Shown here: in pieces, positions 42,317 to 51,531 of the stretch
Numbering within the stretch: position 1 is the stretch's first letter
How the letters are laid out: the number at the start of each line of letters is the position of its first letter
NCBI RefSeq assembly: GCF_900101045.1
Contig: NZ_FNFN01000002.1
Location: 806,001-870,000, forward strand
Length of the DNA stretch: 64,000 nucleotides
DNA from: Nocardioides sp. YR527
GTDB lineage: Bacteria > Actinomycetota > Actinomycetes > Propionibacteriales > Nocardioidaceae
Direction of reading: 5' to 3'
Made by a program: the position numbers and the translations under genes
The notes under the pieces: generated by a model
Databases searched by the model: none
What the model was told of the DNA's origin: nothing
Seen by the model: the letters and a program-made list of their open reading frames with translations, nothing else

Positions 42317-42976
42317 TCAGGCCGACCCGGTGAGCACGAGCGCGCCGAGGCCCATCATGGCGGTCCCCGCCAGCCCTTCGGTACGCCGCGCGAACGCCGG
42401 TGACTGCAGGCGGGGCGCGAGCCGGGTGATGACGGTGATCAGCCCGGCGTACCAGACCAGGCAGAGCACCCAGAACGTCGCCGCGAGCGCGATGTGCTGG
42501 GCGAAGGGCGCCAGCGGCGAGAGGTCGAACTGCGGGAACAGCGAGAGGTAGAAGGCCGCGACCTTCGGGTTGAGGAGGTTGCTCAGCAGCCCCTGGCGGA
42601 AGCACGTCGAGCGCGCGATGCCGCCGGATCCGGGGCGCACGATCGCGGCCGCGGCGACCGATACACCCGGGGTCCGGTGCTCCCGGCGGGCGCGCAGGTA
42701 GGCGCGCAGCGCCTGGACGCCGAGGTAGACGAGGTAGATGCCGCCGGCGACCCGGACGATCTGGAACAGCGCGGGGGAGGCGGTCAGCAGGGCGGTGATG
42801 CCGAGAGCCGCCGCGGTGCCGAGGACGGCGAGGCCGGTCATGATGCCCGCCGCGGTCCACAGCGCCCCGGCACGGCCGCCCCGGGCGGCGTTGCGCAGGG
42901 TCAGCATCATGTCCGGACCAGGGACGACGATGACGACGAGCGAGGTGGCCGCGAAGGCGACCAGTTGTTCCAGCAT
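42317..42976 (-). CDS. LysE-family amino acid exporter
   Basis: 219 residues, six hydrophobic spans. VVIVVPGPDMMLTLRNAARGGRAGALWTAAGI is the LysE/RhtB signature, followed by GGIYLVYLGVQALR and GLLSNLLNPKVAAFYLSLFPQF. It exports amino acids or derivatives. Divergent from an Lrp/AsnC regulator, the classic arrangement of lysE with lysG-like or Lrp control. The Met three codons upstream (42985) is an alternative start. Confidence 0.9.
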   Translation of the reverse strand: MLEQLVAFAATSLVVIVVPGPDMMLTLRNAARGGRAGALWTAAGIMTGLAVLGTAAALGITALLTASPALFQIVRVAGGIYLVYLGVQALRAYLRARREHRTPGVSVAAAAIVRPGSGGIARSTCFRQGLLSNLLNPKVAAFYLSLFPQFDLSPLAPFAQHIALAATFWVLCLVWYAGLITVITRLAPRLQSPAFARRTEGLAGTAMMGLGALVLTGSA

Positions 42977-42991
42977 GGACGCCATTCTATC

Positions 42992-43004
42992 GCTCGTTTC
43001 GAGC
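42992..43004. promoter_or_regulatory. Candidate Lrp site between lysE-like and lrp-like genes
   Basis: Inverted repeat GCTCG-TTT-CGAGC in the 63-bp divergent promoter region, flanked by AT-rich sequence. Confidence 0.4.
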
Positions 43005-43039
43005 ACTTTGATTGCCGATAATGTCCCTTCTGGTGGAGG

Positions 43040-43498
43040 ATGAGCAATGTGACAAGCATTGATGCCACTGATCGAGCAATCTTGCGTGAACTGACCATCG
43101 ACGGCCGGTTGAGCAACGTCGAGCTCGCCTCCCGTGTGGGGCTGACGCCCGCGCCGTGCCTGCGCCGGGTCAGGCGCCTGGAGGAGTCCGGGGTGATCGC
43201 CGGTTACCGCGCCCGGCTGGACCCGGTGGCGTCGGGTCGGGACTTCTGTGTCTATCTGCTGGTGCAGATCACGATGACCAGCAAGGAGGTCGTCGACCAG
43301 TTCGAGGAGATGGTCGCGTCCTACGACGAGGTCACCGAGATGCGCCGGGTCTACGGCGAGATCGACTACGTCATCCGCGTCGACGTCGCCGACAGCAACG
43401 CCTTCGAACGCTTCCAGACCGAGAAGATGTACCCGCTCCCGGGCGTCCACCGGATGGTCTCCCACCCCACGATGAAGGCCGTCAAGAGCAACGACTGA
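43040..43498 (+). CDS. Lrp/AsnC-family transcriptional regulator
   Basis: 152 residues. HTH: DATDRAILRELTIDGRLSNVELASRVGLTPAPCLRRVRRLEESGVIAGYRARLD; ligand-binding RAM domain after it (VYLLVQITMTSKEVVDQFEEMV, YGEIDYVIRVDVADSNAFERF). Divergent from the LysE exporter, which it likely activates when an amino acid accumulates. Confidence 0.93.
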   Translation: MSNVTSIDATDRAILRELTIDGRLSNVELASRVGLTPAPCLRRVRRLEESGVIAGYRARLDPVASGRDFCVYLLVQITMTSKEVVDQFEEMVASYDEVTEMRRVYGEIDYVIRVDVADSNAFERFQTEKMYPLPGVHRMVSHPTMKAVKSND

Positions 43499-43540
43499 CC
43501 CGCCTGATCGGGGCCGTCGAAAAAAGGTCGGAACTTTCGC

Positions 43541-43561
43541 TTGACCTTGACCCAAGGTCAA
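43541..43561 (+). promoter_or_regulatory. MerR-type operator in the ABC transporter promoter
   Basis: Inverted repeat TTGACCTT ... AAGGTCAA with a 5-bp spacer, 19 bp before the ATG at 43580. TTGACC serves as -35. Probable target of the MerR regulator encoded at the end of this operon. Confidence 0.65.
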
Positions 43562-43579
43562 CCCTCGACGCTTATCGAC

Positions 43580-44377
43580 ATGAACCCGACACCAGCAATC
43601 CAGATCGCCGGACTGACCAAGTCCTACGGCGACGTGCACGTCCTCCAAGGCGTCGACATGAGCGTCGAGAAGGGGAGCATCTTCGCCCTCCTCGGCTCCA
43701 ACGGCGCCGGCAAGACCACGACCGTGAAGATCCTGACGACGCTCCTCAAGGCGGACGGCGGCCAGGCGACGGTCAACGGCTTCGACGTCGAGACCCAGGC
43801 CCAGGACGTACGCACGTCCATCAGCCTCACCGGCCAGTTCGCCGCCGTCGACGAGATCCTGACCGGCCGCGAGAACCTCATCCTGATCGCCAAGCTGCTC
43901 CGTCAGAAGAACCCGGGCGCGGTCGCCGATGAGCTCCTCGCCCGGTTCTCGCTCACCGAGGCCGGTGGCCGCAAGGTCGCGACGTACTCCGGTGGTATGC
44001 GCCGCCGGATCGACATCGCGATGAGCCTCATCGGCAACCCGCCGGTGATCTTCCTCGACGAGCCGACCACCGGTCTCGACCCGGAGGCCCGGATCGAGGT
44101 CTGGCAGACCGTCAAGGAGCTCGCCGACCGCGGCACGACGGTCCTGCTCACCACCCAGTACCTCGAAGAGGCCGAGCAGCTCGCCGACCGGATCGCGATC
44201 CTCCACGAGGGCCGCATCATCGCCAACGGGACCCTCGCCGAGCTCAAGGCGATGTTCCCGCCGGCCAAGCAGGAGTACGTCGAGAAGCAGCCGTCCCTCG
44301 AGGAGATCTTCCTCGCCATCACCAGCAAGTCCAACGGCGAGTCCGCCAGCACGAACAACGTGAAGGAGTCACGATGA
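43580..44377 (+). CDS. ABC transporter ATP-binding protein (DrrA-like)
   Basis: 265 residues. Walker A LLGSNGAGKTTTVKIL, signature ATYSGGMRRRIDIAMSLIG, Walker B VIFLDEPTTGLDPEARIEVW, H-loop replaced by Gln as in the DrrA group (LLTTQYLEEAEQLADRIAIL). Daunorubicin-resistance-type ATPase. ATG 43580 gives MNPTPAIQIAGLTKSYG. Its stop overlaps the permease start (ATGA). Confidence 0.93.
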   Translation: MNPTPAIQIAGLTKSYGDVHVLQGVDMSVEKGSIFALLGSNGAGKTTTVKILTTLLKADGGQATVNGFDVETQAQDVRTSISLTGQFAAVDEILTGRENLILIAKLLRQKNPGAVADELLARFSLTEAGGRKVATYSGGMRRRIDIAMSLIGNPPVIFLDEPTTGLDPEARIEVWQTVKELADRGTTVLLTTQYLEEAEQLADRIAILHEGRIIANGTLAELKAMFPPAKQEYVEKQPSLEEIFLAITSKSNGESASTNNVKESR

Positions 44378-45138
44378 CCACCCGATTCTTCGGCGACACC
44401 GCCGTCCTGACCGGCCGTTCCCTGCGACACATCGGCCGCAGCCCCGACACCATCGTCACCACCGCGATCACCCCGGTCGCCATGATGCTCATGTTCGTGT
44501 ACGTCTTCGGCGGCGCGATCGACACCGGCTCCCACGAGAGCTACGTCAGCTATCAGCTACCCGGCATCCTGTTGATCACCATCGCCTCCGGCATCGCCTA
44601 CACCGCCTACCGTCTGTTCCAGGACAAGAACGGCGGCATGTTCGACCGGTTCCAGTCGATGCCGATCGCCCGCTCGGCGGTGCTGTGGGGTCACGTGATC
44701 ACCTCGGTGGTGGCGAACATGATCTCGCTGGTGGTGGTGGTGCTCGTCGCCCTGCTGATGGGCTTCCGCACCGGCGCGAGCGTGCTCGACTGGCTCGCGG
44801 TCATCGGCATCCTGGCGCTGTTCACCCTCGCGCTGACCTGGCTCGCGGTGATCCCGGGCCTGACGGCCGGCACGGTCGAGGGCGCCAGCGCCTTCTCCTA
44901 CCCGCTGATCTTCCTGCCCTTCCTCAGCTCGGCATTCGTCCCGACCGACACCATGCCCGGCCCGGTGCAGGCCTTCGCCGAGCACCAGCCGGTCACCCCG
45001 ATCGTCGACACCATCCGGGCGATCTTCGCCGGGGAGGACCCGGGCAACGACCTGTGGATCGCGCTGGCCTGGTGCGTCGGCCTCCTGGTCGTCGCGTACG
45101 TCCTGGCCACCGCCGCCTACCGTCGCAAGTTCTCCTGA
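44374..45138 (+). CDS. ABC-2 type transporter permease (DrrB-like)
   Basis: 254 residues with six hydrophobic spans; the ABC-2 signature region FSYPLIFLPFLSSAFVPTDTMPGPVQAFAEHQPVTPIVDTIRAI is typical of DrrB/NodJ-type drug exporters. Coupled to the ATPase by ATGA overlap. Exports a hydrophobic drug-like compound; identity unknown. Confidence 0.92.
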   Translation: MTTRFFGDTAVLTGRSLRHIGRSPDTIVTTAITPVAMMLMFVYVFGGAIDTGSHESYVSYQLPGILLITIASGIAYTAYRLFQDKNGGMFDRFQSMPIARSAVLWGHVITSVVANMISLVVVVLVALLMGFRTGASVLDWLAVIGILALFTLALTWLAVIPGLTAGTVEGASAFSYPLIFLPFLSSAFVPTDTMPGPVQAFAEHQPVTPIVDTIRAIFAGEDPGNDLWIALAWCVGLLVVAYVLATAAYRRKFS

Positions 45139-45191
45139 ACCACGCGGCAAAACCACGAGACAAAGTACGGCGTTCCCGCCACTATTCGGGG

Positions 45192-45965
45192 ATGCTCACG
45201 ATCAGCCAGCTGGCGTCGTACGCCGGTGTCACCGTCAGGGCCGTGCGCCACTACCACGCCAAAGGGCTGTTGGTGGAGCCAGAGCGCGACCACTCGGGAT
45301 ACCGACGCTACGACGCCGCTGCTGTGGTCGACCTGATCAAGATCCGCATCCTCGCCGACGCCGGCGTCCCGCTCTCCCGTGTCAAGGAGCTGCTGGACGC
45401 CGGCGACGACGATTTCAAGAAGGCGGTCGCCGAGATCGACAAGCGCCTCCGTCTCGAGATCCGCGAGCGGCAGGGGCACCGCGAGCGGATCGCTCGTCTC
45501 GTCCACGGGGACGGTCTCGCCCTCCCGCCGGAGGCGGTCGCCTATCTGGAGCGGATGCGGGAGCTCGGCATCCCGGAGCGGATGATCCAGGGCGAGCGCG
45601 ACGCCTGGATCCTCGTCGCCGCCCAGCAGCCGCAGAGCATGGAACCCTTCATCCGCAGCAAGGTCGGCCAGCTCGACGATCCCTCGATCGTGGAGACGTA
45701 CAAGGAGCTGGAGGCCATGCTCGACTGGGAGCCCGGTGATCCGCGCCTGGAGACCATCGCCGACCAGATCGTCTCCCAGCTCGAAGCGATCTCCCCCGAG
45801 GACTGGGCCGCCTACACCGACGCCGACCAGGCCATGCCTGACGAGCTCGTCGCCCTGCTCGACTCGATGTTCGTCGAGCAGGTCCCCGTCGCCCGCGACC
45901 TCATGCGCCTCGTCGAGAAGCGCGGCTACACCGGCTGGACCAAGCTCGAGCGCATCAAGAGCTAG
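45192..45965 (+). CDS. MerR-family regulator with large C-terminal sensor domain
   Basis: 257 residues. MLTISQLASYAGVTVRAVRHYHAKGLLVEPERDHSGYRRYDAAAVVDLI is the MerR domain; the C-terminal about 150 residues form a helical effector region (HRERIARLVHGD, LERMRELGIPERMIQGERDAWILV, a predicted drug-binding TipAS-like or unrelated fold). 53 bp after the permease, so it is the likely regulator of the ABC transporter through the TTGACCTT/AAGGTCAA dyad. Its last 11 bp overlap the end of the convergent AraC gene. Confidence 0.88.
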   Translation: MLTISQLASYAGVTVRAVRHYHAKGLLVEPERDHSGYRRYDAAAVVDLIKIRILADAGVPLSRVKELLDAGDDDFKKAVAEIDKRLRLEIRERQGHRERIARLVHGDGLALPPEAVAYLERMRELGIPERMIQGERDAWILVAAQQPQSMEPFIRSKVGQLDDPSIVETYKELEAMLDWEPGDPRLETIADQIVSQLEAISPEDWAAYTDADQAMPDELVALLDSMFVEQVPVARDLMRLVEKRGYTGWTKLERIKS

Positions 45966-46974
45966 ACGACGTACGCCGCAGCTGGTCCGAGCGCCAACGG
46001 CTCGGGCTGCAGCCGTACCTGCCGCGGAACCACCGGGTGAAGTTGCTCGGGGCCGAGAAGGACAGGAGCTCGGAGATCTCGGTCAGCGTGTAGCGCCCGC
46101 CGGCGAGCATCCGCTCGGCGAGCGCTGAGCGGGTCTCGTCGAGCAGCGAGGAGAAGGTCAGGTCGTACGCCGCGAGCCGTCGATGCACCGTGCGGCGGTC
46201 GACTCCGAGACTGCGCGCGACCTGCTCGATCGAGCATCGTCCGGTCGGTAGCAGGACCTCGATCAGCTCGCGCACCCGGTCGGGCACCGTGCCCACGCGC
46301 GAGGGTTCGAGCGACTCCAGGAGGTGGTGGGCGTACTGGTGGAGGCCCGGGTCGGCCATCCGGTTCGGGGTGGAGAGGTCCGCGGCGGAGAAGACGAGGC
46401 CGTGGAACTCGTGGTCGAAGGTGACCGCCGTGCCGAACATGCGTCGATGGGTCGCGACGTCGGCGGGCGGATGGTGGGCGAAGCAGACCGCGAGCGGGCG
46501 CCACCCGGCACCCAGGAATCCGCTCAGCAGACGGTGCAGCACGGCGACGGCCAGCTCGATCGCCTGGCGTGACTCCGCCGGTTCCCCGAGGTCCAGGTCG
46601 ACCCGGATCGTCGCCGTCCCGCCGGACTCGGTGAGCCGGGTGCGCAGCGACTCGTTGTACATGTGCTCGTAGCGGCTCAGGATGCGCAGGGTGCTGCGTA
46701 CGTCCGGCTCCTCTCGGACGACCAGGCTGACCGGTCCCAGGTTGGAGAATCGGCGCCGCTCCGCGAGCCGCAGCCCGAAGTCGGCGTGGCCCGACTCCCG
46801 CGCCGACTCCTCGAGGAGCGTGGCGACGGCGATCGCGGGCACCCACCGGTCCGGCATCCCGAGCCCTGCCGGGTCGAGGCCGCAGCGCCTGAGCAGATCG
46901 CTCGGCTCGAGCCCGAGCGACCTGCTGAGGTCGGCGTACCCGTTGAGTGCCGCGTAGCGGGCGAGTGGCTTCAC
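45955..46974 (-). CDS. AraC-family regulator (OruR/ArgR-like, AraC_arabinose-like N-terminal domain type 2)
   Basis: 339 residues from GTG 46974 (CGGAGGAC ahead). N-terminal sensor part of the Arabinose_bd-like class: RYAALNGYADLSRSLGLEPSDLLRRCGLDP and RFSNLGPVSLVVREEPDVRSTL; C-terminal double HTH: SIEQVARSLGVDRRTVHRRLAAYDLTFSSLLDETRSALAERML, then TEISELLSFSAPSNFTRWFRGRYGCSPSRWR. Divergent from the quinone-oxidoreductase/TauD/BKACE operon, hence its probable activator. Confidence 0.92.
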   Translation of the reverse strand: MKPLARYAALNGYADLSRSLGLEPSDLLRRCGLDPAGLGMPDRWVPAIAVATLLEESARESGHADFGLRLAERRRFSNLGPVSLVVREEPDVRSTLRILSRYEHMYNESLRTRLTESGGTATIRVDLDLGEPAESRQAIELAVAVLHRLLSGFLGAGWRPLAVCFAHHPPADVATHRRMFGTAVTFDHEFHGLVFSAADLSTPNRMADPGLHQYAHHLLESLEPSRVGTVPDRVRELIEVLLPTGRCSIEQVARSLGVDRRTVHRRLAAYDLTFSSLLDETRSALAERMLAGGRYTLTEISELLSFSAPSNFTRWFRGRYGCSPSRWRSDQLRRTSSSS

Positions 46975-47087
46975 ACGTCCTCCGGGTGTCCCTGAATGAC
47001 AAGCAACATGTCCCGTCAGGATAAGCGACGACGGACTCTGGTCTCTACTGTTGCGTACGTCACATTGCCAGTCGGAAGAGGTCACAC

Positions 47088-48062
47088 ATGGCACACGCCG
47101 TACGGATCGACGAGACCGGAGGCCCCGAGGTCATGCGCTGGGTGCCGGTCGAGGTGGGCGCCCCCGGACCGGGCGAGGTCCGGGTCCGTCACGAAGCAGT
47201 CGGGCTCAACTTCGCCGACACCTACTTCCGCACCGGGCTCTACCCGGCCCCGCTCCCGAACGGGCTCGGCGTCGAGGGCGCCGGGGTGGTCGAGGCCGTG
47301 GGACCGGGCGTCGCCGACTTCGAGCCGGGCGACCGGGTGACCTACACCGGCAGCCCGCTGGGTGCGTACAGCACGGAGCGGGTGATGCCGGCCGACTCCT
47401 TGATCAGGCTCCCCGACAACATCGACTTCGAGACCGCGGCGGCGATGACGATGCGTGGTCTGACGACGGCCTACCTGCTTCGTCGCATCCATCCGCTCGA
47501 GGCCGGGGACACCGTCCTGCTCCACGCCGCGGCCGGCGGGGTGGGTCTGCTCTTCTGCCAGTGGGCCGCGCTGCTCGGGATCCGGGTGATCGGCACCGTC
47601 TCGACGCACGAGAAGGCCGAGGTCGCTCGTGCCCACGGCTGCAGCGAGGTCATCGTCTACCGCGAGCAGGACGTGGCCGCCGAGGTACGCCGCCTCACCG
47701 ACGGCGCGGGCGTGCCGGTGGTCTACGACAGCATCGGTGCGACCACCTTCGAGACGTCCCTGGACTCGCTGGCTCGCCGGGGCCTGCTGGTCTGCTTCGG
47801 CACGGCCTCCGGCCCGATCCCCCCGATCGACGCGATGAGCCTCGCCGTCAAGGGATCCCTGTTCGTCACCCGGCCGGCGCTGGCCGACTACATCGCCGAC
47901 CCGGCGGAGCGCGCCGAGCTGGCCGGAGAGCTCTTCGACCACGTCGGATCCGGCCGGATCCGCGTCGAGATCAACCAGCGCTACGACCTGGTCGACTGTG
48001 TCGAGGCCCACCGCGACCTCGAGGCCGGCCGCACCGTCGGCTCCTCGGTCTTCAAGGTCTGA
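47088..48062 (+). CDS. NADPH:quinone oxidoreductase (MDR family, zinc-free)
   Basis: 324 residues. Starts MAHAVRIDETGGPEVMRW; VGLNFADTYFRTGLYP, LGVEGAGVVEAVGPGV, LLHAAAGGVGLLFCQWAALLGIRVIG (NADPH binding) are typical of quinone oxidoreductase 1 (QOR). No zinc ligands. First gene of the AraC-controlled operon; it may reduce an enone or quinone intermediate. Confidence 0.92.
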   Translation: MAHAVRIDETGGPEVMRWVPVEVGAPGPGEVRVRHEAVGLNFADTYFRTGLYPAPLPNGLGVEGAGVVEAVGPGVADFEPGDRVTYTGSPLGAYSTERVMPADSLIRLPDNIDFETAAAMTMRGLTTAYLLRRIHPLEAGDTVLLHAAAGGVGLLFCQWAALLGIRVIGTVSTHEKAEVARAHGCSEVIVYREQDVAAEVRRLTDGAGVPVVYDSIGATTFETSLDSLARRGLLVCFGTASGPIPPIDAMSLAVKGSLFVTRPALADYIADPAERAELAGELFDHVGSGRIRVEINQRYDLVDCVEAHRDLEAGRTVGSSVFKV

Positions 48063-48120
48063 GGCCACCGGCCGACATCCACCCTCACCGCACGCGACGT
48101 GGCCCCGCCACGCCGGCGGT

Positions 48121-48168
48121 CAGCCCTACCCACAGACAGCCCTACCCACAGACAGCCCTACCCACAGA
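48121..48168 (+). repeat. Three perfect 16-bp tandem repeats before the TauD gene
   Basis: CAGCCCTACCCACAGA three times without spacers, directly followed by the ribosome site AGGGGAG of the TauD-like gene (ATG 48182). No coding frame of interest. Either a regulator-binding array or a slippage-prone leader. Confidence 0.95.
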
Positions 48169-48181
48169 CAGGGGAGAAACC

Positions 48182-49084
48182 ATGACCACCACCTACCCCG
48201 ACCGCCTCGCGACGGCCGACGAGCACGGCTCGAGGTTCGAGGTCGAGCCGCTGACCTGCAGCATCGGTGCGGAGTTGTCCGGCGTCGATCTCGCCGAGGT
48301 CGCCCACGACGACGAGCTCTTCGGCGAGCTCAAGGGGTTGCTGCTGCGCCACAAGGTCGTCTTCTTCCGAGAGCAGGACATCACCCGCGCCGAGCACGTC
48401 GCGCTGGCCGAGCGGTTCGGGCGGCTCGAGGACCACCCGGTCGTCGGCTCCGACCCCGAGCATCCCGGCCTGGTCCGCATCTACAAGGACCTCGACAGCC
48501 CGCCCGAACGGTTCGAGAACGCCTACCACTGCGATGCCACCTGGCGGACGAATCCGCCGATGGGGGCAGTCCTACGCTGCATCGAGGGACCCGAGGTCGG
48601 CGGGGACACGATCTGGGTCGACATGGCGCTCGCCTACGAGCAGCTGCCCGAGGAGGTCAAGGCCAAGATCGCCGGCCTCCGGGCGCGGCACAGCATCGAG
48701 GCGACCTTCGGCGCCCGGCTGCCGATCGAGGACCGGCTCGCGCTCAAGGAACGGTTCCCCGACGCCGAGCATCCGGTGGTGCGTACCCATCCGGAGACCG
48801 GCGAGAAGATCCTGTTCGTCAACAGCTTCACCACCCACCTGACCAACTTCCACACCGCCGAGAACGTACGCACCGGCATCGACTACGCGCCGGGCGCCGG
48901 CGAGCTGCTCCGCTACCTCACCGGCCGGGCAGGCATCCCCGAGTACCAGGTGCGCTGGCGGTGGACCAAGAACAGCTTCGCGATCTGGGACAACCGGTCC
49001 ACCCAGCACTACGCCGTCCAGGACTACTGGCCCGCCGTCCGGCGGATGGAGCGCGCCGGGATCGTCGGCGACCGCCCCTTCTGA
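48182..49084 (+). CDS. TauD/TfdA-family Fe(II)/2-oxoglutarate dioxygenase
   Basis: 300 residues. Iron ligands: His and Asp in NAYHCDATWR (HxD) and the distal His in NRSTQHYAVQDYWP, with the 2-oxoglutarate-binding Arg in RRMERAGIVGD. The N-terminal CSIGAELSGVDLAEVAHDDELFGELKGLLLRHKVVFFREQ is the TauD pattern. It hydroxylates a sulfonate, carboxylate or related substrate to trigger its cleavage; the substrate is unknown. Preceded by a triple 16-bp repeat. Confidence 0.93.
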   Translation: MTTTYPDRLATADEHGSRFEVEPLTCSIGAELSGVDLAEVAHDDELFGELKGLLLRHKVVFFREQDITRAEHVALAERFGRLEDHPVVGSDPEHPGLVRIYKDLDSPPERFENAYHCDATWRTNPPMGAVLRCIEGPEVGGDTIWVDMALAYEQLPEEVKAKIAGLRARHSIEATFGARLPIEDRLALKERFPDAEHPVVRTHPETGEKILFVNSFTTHLTNFHTAENVRTGIDYAPGAGELLRYLTGRAGIPEYQVRWRWTKNSFAIWDNRSTQHYAVQDYWPAVRRMERAGIVGDRPF

Positions 49085-49130
49085 CCCCTCCAGCCGCAAC
49101 CGCAACCACTCACCCGAAAGAGAGAACGAC

Positions 49131-50183
49131 ATGCACTTCCACGACGACGCCCTGTTCCCCGAGCTCCAGGACAAGCTGGTCATCACCGCCGCCCCGTACG
49201 GCCCCGAGTGGGAGCCGGACGACTTCCGCGAGGACCTGCCGCTGACCATGGAGGAGCACATCCAGCAGGCGGTGGACTGCTTCGAGGCCGGCGCCACCGT
49301 CCTCCACATCCACGTCCGCGAGCTCGACGGCAAGGGCTCCAAGCGGCTCTCCAAGTTCAACGAGCTGCTCGCCGGCCTGCGCGAGGCCGTCCCGGAGATG
49401 ATCCTGCAGGTGGGCGGCTCGATCTCGTTCGCTCCCGAGGGCGAGGGTGCGGACGCCAAGTGGCTCTCCGACGACACCCGGCACATGCTCGCCGAGCTGG
49501 ACCCGAAGCCCGACCAGGTCACCATCGCGATCAACACCAGCCAGATGAACATCATGGAGCTGATGACCGCCGACGACATCGCCGGCACGTCCATGGAGCG
49601 CCCCGAGCTCGCCGAGGCGTACCGCGAGATGACGGTCCCGGCCGGTCCCGCCTGGGTCGAGGAGCACCTGCGACGACTGCAGGCCAACGGCATCCAGCCG
49701 CACTTCCAGCTCTCCAGCATCCCCCAGCTGGAGACCGTCGAGCGGCTGATCCGCCGCGGCGTCTACACCGGCCCGCTCAACCTGACCTGGGTCGGCATCG
49801 GCGGCGGATTCGACGGCCCGAACCCGTACAACATCATGAACTTCATCCAGCGGGTCCCCGACGGCGCCTGCCTGACCCTGGAGACCCTGATGCGCAGCGT
49901 CCTTCCGGTCAACGCGATGGCCATCGCGATGGGCCTGCACACGCGTTGCGGCAACGAGGACACCATCTGGGGCCACAAGGGCGAGAAGTACACCTCGGTC
50001 CAGCAGATCAAGCAGCTGGTCCGGATCGCCGAGGAGCTCGGCCGCGAGGTGGCCGACGCCAAGGATGCCCACGACATCTACCGGATCGGCCAGACGTACG
50101 CTGATGCCGACGAGACCCTGGCCAAGCTGGGCTACGCGCCGAACCGCCGTCCCGGCCAGGTCGGCTTCACCCAGCACGCGTAG
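49131..50183 (+). CDS. BKACE-family beta-keto acid cleavage enzyme (DUF849)
   Basis: 350 residues. LVITAAPYG, TVLHIHVREL (zinc HxH), LQVGGSISFAPEGEG, NLTWVGIGGGFDG and NEDTIWGHKG place it in the BKACE family, which condenses beta-keto acids with acetyl-CoA to give a CoA thioester and acetoacetate. The side-chain specificity residues cannot be read confidently. Its presence with TauD, QOR and MFS suggests breakdown of a carboxylate side chain. Confidence 0.9.
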   Translation: MHFHDDALFPELQDKLVITAAPYGPEWEPDDFREDLPLTMEEHIQQAVDCFEAGATVLHIHVRELDGKGSKRLSKFNELLAGLREAVPEMILQVGGSISFAPEGEGADAKWLSDDTRHMLAELDPKPDQVTIAINTSQMNIMELMTADDIAGTSMERPELAEAYREMTVPAGPAWVEEHLRRLQANGIQPHFQLSSIPQLETVERLIRRGVYTGPLNLTWVGIGGGFDGPNPYNIMNFIQRVPDGACLTLETLMRSVLPVNAMAIAMGLHTRCGNEDTIWGHKGEKYTSVQQIKQLVRIAEELGREVADAKDAHDIYRIGQTYADADETLAKLGYAPNRRPGQVGFTQHA

Positions 50184-50192
50184 GGACAGGCC

Positions 50193-51503
50193 ATGACGAC
50201 GCAGAACGCTGTGAGCGTCCCGGCCCCGGCCTCGGGCCGGACCCGGACGACCACGTACGCCTGGATCGTGTTCGCCCTCGCCTTCGGGCTGCTGCTCTCG
50301 GACTACATGTCGCGCCAGGTCCTGAGCGCGGTGTTTCCTGTGCTGAAGGCCGAATGGGCTCTCTCCGACTCGCACCTGGCGTCGCTGAGCAGCGTCGTCG
50401 CGCTCATGGTCGGGCTGCTCACGCTGCCGCTGTCCATCGTCGCGGACCGCTGGGGACGGGTTCGGAGCCTGGTCATCATGGCGGTGCTGTGGAGCGTGGC
50501 CACGCTGCTCTGCGCGCTGGCCGCCAACTACGAGCAGATGCTCGGTGCTCGTTTCCTGGTCGGCGTGGGCGAGGCCGCCTACGGCAGCGTCGGCATCGCG
50601 CTGGTGCTCAGCGTCTTCGCGCCGCGGCTGCATGCGACCCTGAGTGGTGCCTTCATGGCCGGCGGCTCGTTCGGCTCCGTCGTCGGGGTCGTCCTGGGCG
50701 GCGTCATCGCCGTCCAGGTCGGCTGGCGATGGTCCTTCGTCGCCATGGGCGTCTTCGGGCTGCTGCTGGTCGCGGTCTTCCGGCTCGTGGTGACCGAGCG
50801 GAGGGTGGCCGCGCACAGCGCGGAGAAGGCCGCCGAACCGGAGGCGACCTCGCCACGGCTGCGGGCACCGTTGTCGAGCCTCTACACCAATCCCGCTGTG
50901 CTGTGCGCCTACATCGGTGGCGGCCTGCAGATGTTCACCGCCGCGGTGATGCTCGCCTGGATGCCCAGCTACTTCAACCGCTACCACGACATGGCCACCG
51001 ACCGAGCCGCCGCGGCTGCCGCGGTCTTCGTCCTGCTGATCGGCAGCGGCATGGTCGTCTGCGGGATGATCACCGACCGGGTGGGCCGCCGCGACGTCAC
51101 CCACAAGTGGCTCGCCGCGGTCGCGTTCTGCACGGTCTCGCTGGTCTGTCTCCCGATCGGCTTCCACCTCGAGGCCGGGACGGCGTCCTCGGTGCTCGTC
51201 GGCGTGGGCGCCTTCTTCGCGGCCGGCTCCTCCGGCCCGACCGCCGCCATGGTCGCAAGCCTCACCCACGCCTCCGTGCGAGCCACCGCGATGGGCACCC
51301 TGACCCTCTCCAACAACCTGCTCGGCCTGGCCCTCGGCCCGTTCGTCGTGGGCGTCCTGGCGGACCGGCTCGGCCTCCTCTCCGCCCTGCAGTTCGCTCC
51401 GGTCGTCTACCTGCCCGCCATCGCGGTGCTCCTGCTCGGCCGCCGTCTGCACCCTTCCGGCGTACGACGGCTGCAGGCAGTGACCGCCGCGACCACCCCT
51501 TGA
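50193..51503 (+). CDS. Major facilitator superfamily transporter
   Basis: 436 residues, twelve spans. YAWIVFALAFGLLLSDYMSRQVLSAVFPVL and VADRWGRVRSLVIMAVLW (motif A-like) then GRRDVTHKW and a GNNL-type end; resembles the aromatic-acid/ACS-family of MFS importers. It starts 9 bp after the BKACE stop, so probably takes up the operon's substrate. Confidence 0.92.
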   Translation: MTTQNAVSVPAPASGRTRTTTYAWIVFALAFGLLLSDYMSRQVLSAVFPVLKAEWALSDSHLASLSSVVALMVGLLTLPLSIVADRWGRVRSLVIMAVLWSVATLLCALAANYEQMLGARFLVGVGEAAYGSVGIALVLSVFAPRLHATLSGAFMAGGSFGSVVGVVLGGVIAVQVGWRWSFVAMGVFGLLLVAVFRLVVTERRVAAHSAEKAAEPEATSPRLRAPLSSLYTNPAVLCAYIGGGLQMFTAAVMLAWMPSYFNRYHDMATDRAAAAAAVFVLLIGSGMVVCGMITDRVGRRDVTHKWLAAVAFCTVSLVCLPIGFHLEAGTASSVLVGVGAFFAAGSSGPTAAMVASLTHASVRATAMGTLTLSNNLLGLALGPFVVGVLADRLGLLSALQFAPVVYLPAIAVLLLGRRLHPSGVRRLQAVTAATTP

Positions 51504-51531
51504 TCCGTCTCCGAACCGTGAGGAGCAACCC

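Noticed and set aside
48121..48168. Short CRISPR remnant
   Set aside because: Three 16-bp units with no spacers; a plain tandem repeat.
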